The position numbers were made by a program, and so were the translations under genes. 64,000 nt of DNA from Nitrospira sp. (GTDB lineage: Bacteria; Nitrospirota; Nitrospiria; Nitrospirales; Nitrospiraceae). Under the pieces are notes generated by a model. That model was not told the origin of the DNA. It did not search any database and saw nothing but the letters and a program-made list of their open reading frames with translations. The stretch covers positions 16,753 through 80,752 of the forward strand of contig SPAW01000009.1 of NCBI GenBank assembly GCA_005239465.1, given 5' to 3'. Below are positions 36,148 to 44,909 of the stretch, piece after piece. Position 1 is the first letter of the stretch; each line of letters starts with the position of its first letter.

Positions 36148-36657
36148 CTACGCAAACCGTACCCCAAGAACTCGGAGCATCTCAAATGTATCGACAAACG
36201 GAACACCAAATGCCTGACAAACATTCGGAATCGGGACTTTTCTCCTCGCATCCGGAGCAGCAACTTCATGGGTTACCACAACACAGCCTTTGGCCCTTGC
36301 ATATGCAACCAACCATCCGTCGGCACCCTGGGCGAAATCAGCTTTTGCCGCATCCGTAAACCGGTTCTCAGCTTGAACCCACGCCATAATCTCACGAAAC
36401 GATTGAACCACATCTGCTTCATCAGTCGAGGCGAACGAGTCAACTAAGTTGCTCTCTACCCAATCCGCAAGTTCATCTCTCCCCCGCTCCAATTCTTGCT
36501 TGATGCGATCGACACTCTTAATGCGTCCGTTCGATGCGTGGAGAACAAGACTTTCCTAGAATCGGGGAGCCAGGTCGAACGCATAATAACGACGTGCCGC
36601 CTCGATAAACACGTTGGCATCAAGGATGTATGCCGGAGCGCTAGGCAACGCGGTCAC
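36148..36657 (-). pseudogene. DUF4411 PIN-like toxin with in-frame TAG
   Basis: The reading frame from about the GTG at 36657 encodes a DUF4411/PIN-like protein: AYILDANVFIEAARRYYAFDLAPRF, then TAG at 36556-36558, then ESLVLHASNGRIKS and the rest to 36148. The expected residue at the TAG is Trp (family pattern APxFW), so TGG to TAG is a one-base change. Apart from it, the frame is whole and about 168 codons long. Known: such PIN-like toxins pair with an ImmA/IrrE or XRE partner, here directly upstream. Confidence 0.75.
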
Positions 36658-37797
36658 CGAAGCCGAGCGAGGCTGTGTAGCGATCGAACGCTTTTCCGTA
36701 AAGACCGGCAGCTGGTATGCTTCCGAGTACAGCAGCTTGCCTTCTCTGGCAGCCCGGACGACGGCATTTGAAAATCGCCGACCGATGCGGAGATTCTGAC
36801 TGGCGTAGAAATCGCCCCCTTCTGGCCTTTGGGCAGCGACGCGTCTCTCGTCTTCCTGATAAGCACGGTAAAAGTCCAGGAACGCCGATCTCTGGATCAA
36901 TCCCAGATCCAGCACCCTTCGTGCGGCGACCAACACACTGACCTTAAAGTACCGAGCAATATCTTGAAAGGGTTCCGGAGCTTGGCGAACGGAGGGCCAA
37001 AATTGTCGTAGCGCGACTTCAGGAATTAGAAACTCAGCAGCCACCTTGTTGCATGCCTGTTCCATCCGATCATTCGCTGGCTGCAATTCTCGAAGATCGA
37101 AAGCTGCGCTGCTGCCGAACCATACATGCGCCACTTCATGTGCAAGAGTAAACATCTGCGCTGCCTTGCCATCCGATCCATTGACGAATACAAGTGGCGC
37201 GTACTGATCAGCAAGGACGAAACCGCGGAACTCGTTTGGATCAAGCTTGCGATGCGTGTTATTGCCAACGATGCCATTGGCAACAACAAGAATCCCACTT
37301 TCCTCCATGGCGTTGCGCAATACGCGCAAGGCCTCCGTCCAAGTCGATTGCTGCGCAGCCCATTCCTGATCGAGACCAAGCACGCGACGTACGCGCTCGC
37401 TTATGCTTTGTGGATCTTCGGCAACTCGTGCGGTTTGAACGAATTGCAACGGTTCTTGGCCCTGCTCGATCAGGAACTCGCGCATCCAGGCCTGACGCCG
37501 CTGCATCGTCTGCACCGTGTCAAGTAGATCAGGGCTAGGTCGACCGGGAGATCCGCCGTCAAGCGTCCGGAAGTGAGGAATGGGCAACCGTTCTTCAGGA
37601 GGTGCCGAAAGGAAGAAGAATCCGAGCGGTGTCAGAGTGGCCTTTGCCAGGGATTCCAATTGTCGCAGCGTGGGCTGACTTGTCCCAGTTTCCCATTGGC
37701 GTATCTTGGGAAACTTTCTCTCCAGGGCGTGTAACGTCAAGCCGGAGCGTTCCAGTGCCCAGCGAAGAACCCTTTCATTGACAGCCACTCTACTCAT
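36641..37797 (-). pseudogene. XRE/ImmA-IrrE metallopeptidase, 3' frameshift
   Basis: The protein starts at 37797 with an XRE helix-turn-helix (ERSGLTLHALERKFPKIRQWETG), then an ImmA/IrrE zinc peptidase domain with HEVAHVWFG. Near 36709-36711 one base is missing after YQL. In the next frame GLYGKAFDRYTASLGFG and stop at 36641 give the usual family ending. As written, the frame runs on into the downstream PIN gene and stops at 36556. Known: such proteins act as antitoxin or phage-immunity proteases. Disrupted but nearly intact. Confidence 0.75.
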
Positions 37798-37806
37798 GCC
37801 GTTAGC

Positions 37807-39234
37807 TTATGCCCTGAGAGAAGAAGCGTCCAATCGGTCGCCTTCGGCTGAATTGTCCCTGACATCAATCTTGCCGGTGACGGCGGCGGAGACGAGAGCG
37901 GTACGGTATTCCTTCAGCTTCTCGATCCCTTCGCGGATTTTGGCGATGAGAGCGTCGAGCTTGGCTGTCTTGCGGTCGAGAAAGAGAGCGATTGCGACTT
38001 GCTCTTGTAATGGCGGTAGCGGTGTCACCCATGAACGAATATGTTCGCCGGATACTTTCACCATGGACTGGCTTGAACCTCGTGCATCGCGGGTAATTTG
38101 ATAACGTCCCGCTGTACTCAGAAACCAATAGCACAAGAACGAGGACTCCACTTGTAGGAGGTCGAACCGTAGTCGGTAGACAAGATCGGACAACATCAAC
38201 TGCGGCCGAGTTGTTCGTACAACGCAAACATCTCCAACAAGTTCAGGAGTGTTAGCCCGAGTAAGCAAAAAGTCTCCTGAGCGCACCTGATATCGTGTAT
38301 CCGGAGACACATTTTCAGGTAATGCCTTGTGTTCTTCTGGTCTAAACTTTCCCTTGGCAACAGCATTCAGTTTAAGAACAGCCCATTCCTCATCCGTTGC
38401 AGTACGATCTTCAGCGACAGGGCTCCAGCCTTGTTCGATGCCTGCCAAGAAGCGGCGCACTGGGGAGATCGTCCAGGCGGTTGGAATCTGGCCTAGCCAT
38501 TCGACGCCGGAATCTTTCATTGGCACGCTGGTGGTCGCCTGCCCTGAGCCTGCCTGCGGTGAGCCTGCCGAACCCGTCGAAGGGAGCCCCCTAGTGACGG
38601 CCTGGGTGATGAGCGCGGCACGCTTTTCGATCAACAGGTCGATCAGCCGCTCCTTCTTCCCCACCAGCGCATCAATCTTCTGCGTCGCTCGGTCGAGAAA
38701 GGCAGCAATGGTGCGTTGTTCGGCAAGCTGAGGAACAGGAACGAAGCTACTGGCAACCTGCTCCGGGCTAAGGCGGGGCATCTTCGCGCCGTACGTCAGT
38801 GAATCCAGCCAGTAAATGAGCGGTGCGTTGAGCAGACAGTACATGACATAGCTCTGCGAATAGGCTGCCCCTGGCCGCAGGGCGAGGATTTCGCTCGTGC
38901 ACACGCCGTCGAAGTTTGGACGTGCTGTCTTCGCGAGGTAGGGCCGCAGCTTGCCGAACAGGACGTCTCCCGACCGGAACGACGAGACAACGCTGTCCAT
39001 AGCTTCCGGCTGGTTCTCAAGCAGCAACCGCCCCGTCCACGACTCCACGTGTTCGAGCCCGACGTACACCGCGTTATCCGGCTTGGTATCAAGCTTGCTG
39101 ATGCGAGCGGGCGCAACGAACTTCAGTCGCTTCACCTCCCAACGCGCCGGAATCTTTCCCATCCACTCTACACCGGAGTCTTTGTAAGATGGATAGGCCT
39201 TCCACTCTTTAACGGCTTGTCGATCGATCGTCAT
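37807..39234 (-). CDS. hsdS: Type I restriction-modification specificity subunit
   Basis: 475 aa from the ATG at 39234. Two target-recognition halves are visible, each starting with KDSGVEWxGxIP (about residues 20 and 245). Two coiled-coil conserved regions carry the pattern AAFLDRATQKIDALVGKKERL and FLDRKTAKLDALIAKIREGIEKLKEY. It sets the DNA target of HsdM/HsdR. Between the halves, about 38537-38589 carries an in-frame repeat insertion (STGSAGSPQAGSGQA). Intact. Confidence 0.93.
   Translation of the reverse strand: MTIDRQAVKEWKAYPSYKDSGVEWMGKIPARWEVKRLKFVAPARISKLDTKPDNAVYVGLEHVESWTGRLLLENQPEAMDSVVSSFRSGDVLFGKLRPYLAKTARPNFDGVCTSEILALRPGAAYSQSYVMYCLLNAPLIYWLDSLTYGAKMPRLSPEQVASSFVPVPQLAEQRTIAAFLDRATQKIDALVGKKERLIDLLIEKRAALITQAVTRGLPSTGSAGSPQAGSGQATTSVPMKDSGVEWLGQIPTAWTISPVRRFLAGIEQGWSPVAEDRTATDEEWAVLKLNAVAKGKFRPEEHKALPENVSPDTRYQVRSGDFLLTRANTPELVGDVCVVRTTRPQLMLSDLVYRLRFDLLQVESSFLCYWFLSTAGRYQITRDARGSSQSMVKVSGEHIRSWVTPLPPLQEQVAIALFLDRKTAKLDALIAKIREGIEKLKEYRTALVSAAVTGKIDVRDNSAEGDRLDASSLRA
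38537..38589. repeat. Repeat insertion in hsdS linker
   Basis: Composite repeat with CCTGCCCTGAGCCTGCC and CGTCGAAGGG motifs, typical of dispersed GC-rich palindromic repeats. It lies in frame between the two TRDs and encodes a Gly/Ser/Ala-rich linker. Confidence 0.55.
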
Positions 39235-39275
39235 TCCGCCACCCCGTGCGGCATCTCCACAATCTCCGCTCGATC

Positions 39276-39695
39276 TTATAGGTCTTCGATCCAACAGAGT
39301 CGATGGCGGTACTGCGTTGTTTGAAGCGCCTGGTAGAATTTTCGGTCGGCTGTCAAGAACGGAATGTCCAGTTTGACGCCCAGGGCAAGATACAAGTTGT
39401 CGTAGAGACTGGTTCTTGTTTGATGGGCGAGATCGAAGGCGGCGAGCACTAAGGTGTCATCGGCGTGTCGGTGGATCGGCGCCTGTCGAAATGCCCGCCA
39501 AATATCCTCCGCTTCGGCATGCGAGAGTTCGTCGCGCCGTCGCTTCTTGGCAAGTACGTTGCCGATTTCCAATGTGAGAAAGGCGGGGGCATGGAGTCGA
39601 ACATCCACTTCCTTCAGTCGCAGCGCCGACTCGCTTCGCGCTTCCGGAACGAACCATTTCACGATGACGCTGGCATCGAGGACATATGCGGTCAC
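39276..39695 (-). CDS. vapC: PIN-domain toxin (VapC family)
   Basis: 139 aa. PIN acidic residues are visible: YVLDASVIVKWF (Asp), LTLEIGNVLAK (Glu), TSLYDNLYLALG and FLTADRKF (Asp). Known: VapC toxins cleave tRNA or rRNA. Its start overlaps the stop of the antitoxin gene (ATGA). The pair sits between hsdM and hsdS, so it may stabilise the type I island (inference). Confidence 0.9.
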   Translation of the reverse strand: MTAYVLDASVIVKWFVPEARSESALRLKEVDVRLHAPAFLTLEIGNVLAKKRRRDELSHAEAEDIWRAFRQAPIHRHADDTLVLAAFDLAHQTRTSLYDNLYLALGVKLDIPFLTADRKFYQALQTTQYRHRLCWIEDL

Positions 39696-39928
39696 CGGTC
39701 TCGATCCTCACGAATCAACGCGGCGCTGTCGCTGAATTTCCGGCCTGAACGTTTGAGCTGTTCACGGATACGATCGGCTTCCTTCCAGAAGGCCCCCGGG
39801 GCTTCTTTGGCGGCTTCCTCGAGAATTGTTTTGACCTCCGCCTGGAGCGACCGCCCCCGAGTCTGGGCTCGCTTTTTGAGTCGTGCGACGACTTTGTCTT
39901 TCAAATTTCGAACAAGGACCTGTGCCAT
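39692..39928 (-). CDS. vapB: FitA/VapB-like ribbon-helix-helix antitoxin
   Basis: 78 aa from the ATG at 39928 (GGAGGCGGAGGG upstream). N-terminal RHH motif MAQVLVRNLKDKVVARLKK then RGRSLQAEVKTIL. The C-terminal tail should block the VapC active site. ATGA overlap with vapC. Confidence 0.88.
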   Translation of the reverse strand: MAQVLVRNLKDKVVARLKKRAQTRGRSLQAEVKTILEEAAKEAPGAFWKEADRIREQLKRSGRKFSDSAALIREDRDR

Positions 39929-40001
39929 CCCTCCGCCTCCTTCCTGTCTCAACGGGCTTAGCTTGCATAATGCTAGCACTCAGGCCTCTGTTCTGCAACG
40001 G

Positions 40002-42359
40002 CTATTTCGTCGCCTCACGCAGCATCTCAAGAATGTCCTTCTCCACCGCCTTGATGTCCGCCTCGATTGCTTCCAGCGGTCGCGGCGGCTGGTAGTTGTA
40101 GAAATAGCGGTTGAAGTTGATCTCGTATCCGACCTTGCCGACCTTCCCATCCTTATGGTCTACGATGCCACGGTTGATCCAGGCACCTGCCTGCCGCGAC
40201 GCGGCTGCAAGTCGTCCGGCAGCAGACTCGCGTTTTAACCACTGCCGACCATATCCTGTCTTCAGTGTGTCCTCGCGTTGGACTGCTCCTTCGCGTGTTT
40301 CGAATATCTCCCAGTGAATCGGTTCCACGGGTAGTCGTGATGCAGTCCAACTCACTTGTTTGGACTCATGGTCTGACAAACGTCGTGGAAAGTCCTCTGT
40401 CTGTCCAATGTAGAACGAGTTGTCCGAGCACTTCAGAACGTAGACGCAGAACTGGCCCACTTGCGATCGCGGCGCAGGCAGGTCCGGCACGTGCGGCGTC
40501 ACTTCGCGGTCGAAGTAGACTTGGATATCTTCCTTGAGCGGCACGTTCTCTGTGTCCCGCAGTTCGGGATCGGGTTCGGGGTTGCCGTCCCCTTCGACTC
40601 CGCTCAGGGCAGGCTTGTCGCGGCAGATTTCTGCCGTGACGTCGCGCTCGGACAACGCCGAGAGAATGGCCTTGCGGATCGGTGCGGCAAGCTTCAGCGT
40701 GGCAGCCTTCGCGGTTTTATCTAACGCCGCTTCGAAGGATGGCCGGTCTTTAAACAGCGCCGTGGGCAGCTTGCCGAGCATGGCGAGCATGGCGTCTTGT
40801 GTTTTCTTCCCCTCTTCTTCTTCCTTGGCTTTCTCCTTGGCATGTTTCTTTTTGCTGACCGCGAGATTCTGAAAGGCGCTTTCTTCCTTTAGACGGGCGA
40901 TGCGCTCAGAACTGGCCTGAAAGTTCAACCGTAGCGGGCGTTCGACCGTAATCTTGCGATAACCAAAATCGGTCGAATCGAAGATCTTGCAATGCTCGCC
41001 TTCCTTGAACGCCATAAAAAGATCTGTGATCTGCTCGATCTGCTGCGCGGAAATCTCCCGCCGCTTGTTGCCCAAGCTTTTGCGCATCGGCGCCCAAAAA
41101 CCCGTGGCGTTGATGAGTTGCACTTTGCCCTTGCGTTTCCGCTCCTTGCGATTCGAGAGGACCCACACGTAGGTGGCGATGCCGGTGTTATAGAAGAGCT
41201 GTTCCGGCATGGCGACCATCGCTTCGAGCCAATCGTTCTCTAGAATCCACCGACGAATCTCGCTCTCCCCACCGCCTGCGTCACCCGTGAACAGCGGCGA
41301 GCCATTCATGATGATGGAGACCCGGCTGCCTTCTTTGTTCGTCTCCTTCATGCGGGCGAGCATGTGCTGGAGAAACAGCAACTGGCCGTCGCTGATGCGG
41401 GGCAGGCCCGCGCCAAACCGACCGGCGTACCCTCGTTCTGCCTCAGCCTCGACGGCCTCCTGATCCCGCTTCCAGTCTTTGCCGTATGGCGGATTGGCTA
41501 GCAGATAGTCGAACCGATTGCCTGCATGTTTGTCGCCGGACAAGACGCTGCCGAAGGCGATGTTCTCGGCGTCCCGCCCATCCGGGCTGGTCATCAGCAT
41601 GTCCGATTTGGACACGGCCCAGGTCTCCGGATTGACCTCCTGCCCGAACAGATACACGTCGGCATGAGGATTGATCTCCAGAATCCGTTCCTTCGCGATC
41701 GTGAGCATGCCGCCCGATCCGCAACAGGGATCGGCGATCGTGCGGACGATGTGGTTCTTGGCGAGCGCGCCTTTGTCCTGCGCCAGCAGCAGATTCACCA
41801 TGAGGCGAATGACTTCGCGGGGCGTGAAGTGCTCGCCGGGATTTTCGTCGAGGGCCTCGTTGAACTTCCGGATCAACTCTTCAAAGACATAGCCCATCTC
41901 ATGGTTGGAGACCTTGTCGGGATGCAGATCGATTGTTTTAAATCGCTCCATGACCTGGAACAGCAGCCCGGCTTCGTCGAGCTTTTTGATCGTGTTGTCG
42001 AAATCGAACTTCTCCAATACCTCCTTCATGTTCGGCGAGAAGCCATTGATGTAGTTGCGCAGGTTGGCGGCCAGATTCGGCGCGTCGGCGAGGAGTTTCT
42101 CGAAGTCGTACCGCGAAGTATTATAGAAGGCGTAACCTGAGACTTTGCAGAGGCGCGGCGACGGGTTGTCCAACTTCTTGGCCTTCAGCTTGGCGTTTTC
42201 CTCCAGCACTTTCTCTTTCGTCGGGGCCAGCACACAATCGATGCGCCGGAGCACCGTGAACGGGAGGATGACGTCCTGATATTTCCCGCGCTTGAACGTG
42301 TCGCGGATCAGATCCGCTACGCCCCAGATGAAACTGACTTTTTCACCGAAGTTGTTCAT
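40002..42359 (-). CDS. hsdM: Type I restriction-modification methyltransferase with inserted GIY-YIG domain
   Basis: About 785 aa from the ATG at 42359 (MNNFGEKVSFIWG, the usual HsdM start). N6-adenine methyltransferase: SAM motif DPCCGSGGML and catalytic NPPYGKDW. The C-terminal part is interrupted twice relative to normal HsdM. A repeat peptide PALSGVEG (40590-40613) lies between CRDK and DGNPEPDPELRD. About 90-100 residues with a GIY-YIG fold (VYVLKCSDNSFYIGQTEDF ... LKTGYGRQWLKR) lie between PHVPD and WINRG, after which the usual end VGYEINFNRYFYNYQPPRPL resumes. The reading frame is fully open. Confidence 0.93.
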   Translation of the reverse strand: MNNFGEKVSFIWGVADLIRDTFKRGKYQDVILPFTVLRRIDCVLAPTKEKVLEENAKLKAKKLDNPSPRLCKVSGYAFYNTSRYDFEKLLADAPNLAANLRNYINGFSPNMKEVLEKFDFDNTIKKLDEAGLLFQVMERFKTIDLHPDKVSNHEMGYVFEELIRKFNEALDENPGEHFTPREVIRLMVNLLLAQDKGALAKNHIVRTIADPCCGSGGMLTIAKERILEINPHADVYLFGQEVNPETWAVSKSDMLMTSPDGRDAENIAFGSVLSGDKHAGNRFDYLLANPPYGKDWKRDQEAVEAEAERGYAGRFGAGLPRISDGQLLFLQHMLARMKETNKEGSRVSIIMNGSPLFTGDAGGGESEIRRWILENDWLEAMVAMPEQLFYNTGIATYVWVLSNRKERKRKGKVQLINATGFWAPMRKSLGNKRREISAQQIEQITDLFMAFKEGEHCKIFDSTDFGYRKITVERPLRLNFQASSERIARLKEESAFQNLAVSKKKHAKEKAKEEEEGKKTQDAMLAMLGKLPTALFKDRPSFEAALDKTAKAATLKLAAPIRKAILSALSERDVTAEICRDKPALSGVEGDGNPEPDPELRDTENVPLKEDIQVYFDREVTPHVPDLPAPRSQVGQFCVYVLKCSDNSFYIGQTEDFPRRLSDHESKQVSWTASRLPVEPIHWEIFETREGAVQREDTLKTGYGRQWLKRESAAGRLAAASRQAGAWINRGIVDHKDGKVGKVGYEINFNRYFYNYQPPRPLEAIEADIKAVEKDILEMLREATK
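40182..40480 (-). other. GIY-YIG nuclease-like domain inserted in HsdM
   Basis: The inserted block shows the two strands VYVLKC and FYIGQT (GIY and YIG equivalents), FPRRLSDHE (Arg), FETREGAVQRED and LKTGYGRQWLKR, as in small stand-alone GIY-YIG proteins of the UPF0213/YhbQ type. Its edges have a Pro/Arg linker and an Ala/Gly-rich tail. The insertion is in frame, so HsdM may still fold. Confidence 0.8.
40590..40613. repeat. 24-bp palindromic-repeat insertion in hsdM
   Basis: CCCTTCGACTCCGCTCAGGG core encodes PALSGVEG in hsdM. Such GC-rich repeats with a TTCGA/TCGAA centre are dispersed in many genomes. It keeps the reading frame (8 codons). Confidence 0.6.
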
Positions 42360-42430
42360 GATGAAGGGAAAGAACTTCCGTTTCTCACACAATCATCGCT
42401 GCCGAGGCACCAGCGTTCGATCATTGTTGT

Positions 42431-42454
42431 GATGATCATCGCGATCATGATCAT
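42431..42454. promoter_or_regulatory. Imperfect palindrome upstream of hsdM
   Basis: TGATGATCATCG / CGATCATGATCA, 10 of 12 positions paired, 72 bases before the hsdM start. Candidate operator for the island. Confidence 0.4.
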
Positions 42455-42527
42455 TCTAAGTGCGCGCCAGAATACTCCTTCCCCCGCGAGAAATCACCCC
42501 AACTTGGGAGGAGAAATAAGTGTATTT

Positions 42528-43652
42528 TCAGCCGTTTACCAGTGGATCAAGCCTATCGGCATGTTGGTGCGCCCAGGCAAGCCATTGATCTGCTTGGCTC
42601 CCTGACTGAATTGCACCATGTCGAGTCACAAGCGTATCCTTTACGGCTGCGAGATAGGATCTTAGCTGCTGGGCTCTTGCCCAATTGGCTGCTTCCTGCT
42701 CCAGTGCCTGTCGTCTGGCCAACTCCTCCTGTCGCTTGATTGCTTCTTCCTGACGTCGGCGTTCGGCTTCACGTCTGAGCTGTTCCTCCTGCTCCTGTTT
42801 CAGTCGCCGGGCCTTCACGGCTTCCGCAACCTTCAGGAGCCTCACGATGAAATCATTGAGGCATGTTTCGAGCTTCGCCGACTTTCCGTCACTCCAGGTT
42901 TTCTGCAGCCCGTCGGCCCCCCACTCTGTGATTTTTAAGAACAGGGTTCCGGTCGGGCGATACTCGTACCGTCGGTATCCCCAGGGATCCGGTCGCCGGT
43001 TCTTGTCTTCCGGGCGTTCAATCCGCTGAAACTTCTCTTCGAGACCAAACTCAACCGGCTGGCCGTTAATGCGAACTCCAAGAGCTTTCTTGAACCGATC
43101 TTGAATCCCAACCTGATGACCACGGGCCTCCAGCGCAGCGAAGAGGGCATTCATGATGCGCAATGCTCGAGAGAGGCTTTTGGGGCTGACCCGCATATTA
43201 AGCTGTCTGACGCTGCCTGACCGAATCGCACCATACTCATCGACCGACGCTGAACGCCATTCCGTCAGTTGTCCGCTTAGGAGTCGGTGTGTCTTGCCAA
43301 GGCGATCGGGCACTTCGATCTTCTGTTCGGAAGTCTGTTCTGTAGCGATACGCTAGGCGATCTCTTCTGACATCTGAGCGAGAGCCTCCGGACGAATGAT
43401 TCGCTGGATCGTCACGGTCTGCTTTGTCGGATCTGAGTTCGGAGGCAAGGGAAGCTGCTTGACCGCTTTGCCCGTCTCCTTTCGCCGCCAGTAGCCACGC
43501 CACGGATAGGGGACGTTCAGTTTCTTACAGATCTTGGCCAGCGCGACGTCCGAGATTCCATATTCCTTAGCCAGTTTGATCATGGGCTGGGACCAGACTT
43601 GGTCGTACAGGACTTGTCTTTCAACACGGATGGGTTGGGAATTGTTGTACAT
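42528..43652 (-). pseudogene. HTH-containing hypothetical protein with in-frame TAG
   Basis: Starts at ATG 43652 after GGAGGACGCT. N-terminal HTH-like segment: YDQVWSQPMIKLAKEYGISDVALAKICKKLNVPYPWRGYWRRKE. A TAG at 43353-43355 (after SEEIA) interrupts, then the same frame continues RIATEQTSEQKIEVPDRLG through a helical charged region (RREAERRRQEEAIKRQEE) to 42528. The whole is about 374 codons and resembles a widespread family of unknown function. One substitution such as CAG to TAG would explain it. Without reversion it yields only a 99-residue peptide. Confidence 0.75.
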
Positions 43653-43882
43653 AGCGTCCTCCATAGGCGAGGGCGCTAATATGCGGGTGAATGAGGGAGG
43701 AAGGGAAGAGGAAGAATTGAGAAAACTAAAGGTAAGAACTGACAGAATTATTGCCAAACTCTTTGGACAATTGCCAAATCAGCTCGGACGAAACAACGGG
43801 GCACCCAGTGCCAAAAAAGTGAGGGCGGGCTGAAAAGGTGGGACCTGACAACAAGCATCTTGTTTACGCAGGAAATGAGTGG

Positions 43883-43957
43883 GGTGAGTGACGGGTTTCG
43901 AACCCGCGACCTCCGGATCCACAATCCGGCGCTCTAACCAGCTGAGCTACACCCACC
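43883..43957 (-). tRNA. tRNA-His (anticodon GTG)
   Basis: Minus-strand cloverleaf. The acceptor GTGGGTG pairs with CACTCAC and has the tRNA-His extra G-1 opposite C73. D-loop AGCTCAGCTGGTTAGAGC, anticodon loop GATTGTGGATC with GTG, and T-arm GGGTTCGAAACCC are all normal. No encoded CCA. Confidence 0.95.
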
Positions 43958-44111
43958 ACCAAAGATGTGCGGAGGGGAGGAATCTTAACAAAGTGAGGAT
44001 CACTGTCGCAACCGATGGGGTAGTCATTGGTCATGGGTCATTCGTCAATGGAGGAGAATAGCCTCTCCAAGCGTCAACAATTGACTGTTGAGTATTGACG
44101 GCTGACTCTCT

Positions 44112-44825
44112 TCACCCGCGCGCATCGAAGGCCGCTTGCATTTCCGCAACGATTTCCGCCACGGTCACAGCTGGATCAGCCGCATCGCGGATGGGCCGGC
44201 CGATCACGAGATAATCTGTTCCGGACGCGATCGTTTGAGTCGGAGTGGTCGAACGGGCATGATCGTCGACTCCCTTGCCGGCAGGCCGAACCCCTGGCGT
44301 CACGATCACGAATCGTGGCCCGACTTTCTGGCGGATGGCAGCCGGTTCTTCGCCGGACGCCACCACCCCATCGCAGCCGACTTCCGAGGCGAGCAGCGCC
44401 CGGGCCGTCACCAGGTCTTGGACGGTCCGCTGAATCCCCATATCGCGCAAGTCGTGGCTGTCGAAATTCGTCAGCACCGTCACCGCCAGCAGCTTGAGCG
44501 ACGATCCTTCACGTCCTTGCACGGCCGCACTGAGGGCCTTTCGGTTCGCATGGACTGTCAAGAAATCGACTCCCATCGCAGCTACCCGCGCCGTTGCGCG
44601 ACGAACCGTTTCTTCGATATCGAGGAACTTCAGGTCGAGAAACACCCGCATGCCTCGGTCCACGACCCGCTTGACCATCTCAGGGCCCGCCGCCGTAAAG
44701 AGCTCGAGTCCGACTTTGACGAAGGAGATATGACCCTGGAGCCGGTCTAAGAGTCGTTCCGCCTCTGTGGCAGAGGGCACATCCAGCGCAAAGATCAGTC
44801 GATCACGCGCCACAATCTTCGACAT
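44112..44825 (-). CDS. pyrF: Orotidine 5'-phosphate decarboxylase
   Basis: 237 aa, last step of UMP synthesis. Motifs: LIFALDVPSATEAERLLDRL (substrate Asp), FVKVGLELFTAAGPE (Lys), DLKFLDIEETV (catalytic Asp-Lys-Asp) and TPGVRPAG, DYLVIGRPI (phosphate loop). Usual E. coli has HDI where this has LDI; the Asp is kept. Monocistronic beside tRNA-His. Confidence 0.94.
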   Translation of the reverse strand: MSKIVARDRLIFALDVPSATEAERLLDRLQGHISFVKVGLELFTAAGPEMVKRVVDRGMRVFLDLKFLDIEETVRRATARVAAMGVDFLTVHANRKALSAAVQGREGSSLKLLAVTVLTNFDSHDLRDMGIQRTVQDLVTARALLASEVGCDGVVASGEEPAAIRQKVGPRFVIVTPGVRPAGKGVDDHARSTTPTQTIASGTDYLVIGRPIRDAADPAVTVAEIVAEMQAAFDARG

Positions 44826-44909
44826 GGGGTTCCTCCTTCTTCAATCAGATCCTTGACGATCAGCGACGTCCTATGATACAAGTCGGCTCCTTTTTGGGAG
44901 GAATGTACG

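Noticed and set aside
31293-43652. The defence island as an integrative conjugative element or tRNA-inserted island
   Set aside because: tRNA-His is near (43883-43957), but no integrase, att repeat or transfer genes are visible.
44010-44105. Repeats of GGTCATT/GTCAAT between tRNA-His and pyrF
   Set aside because: Short, irregular and common in intergenic DNA; no symmetry strong enough for an operator or CRISPR.
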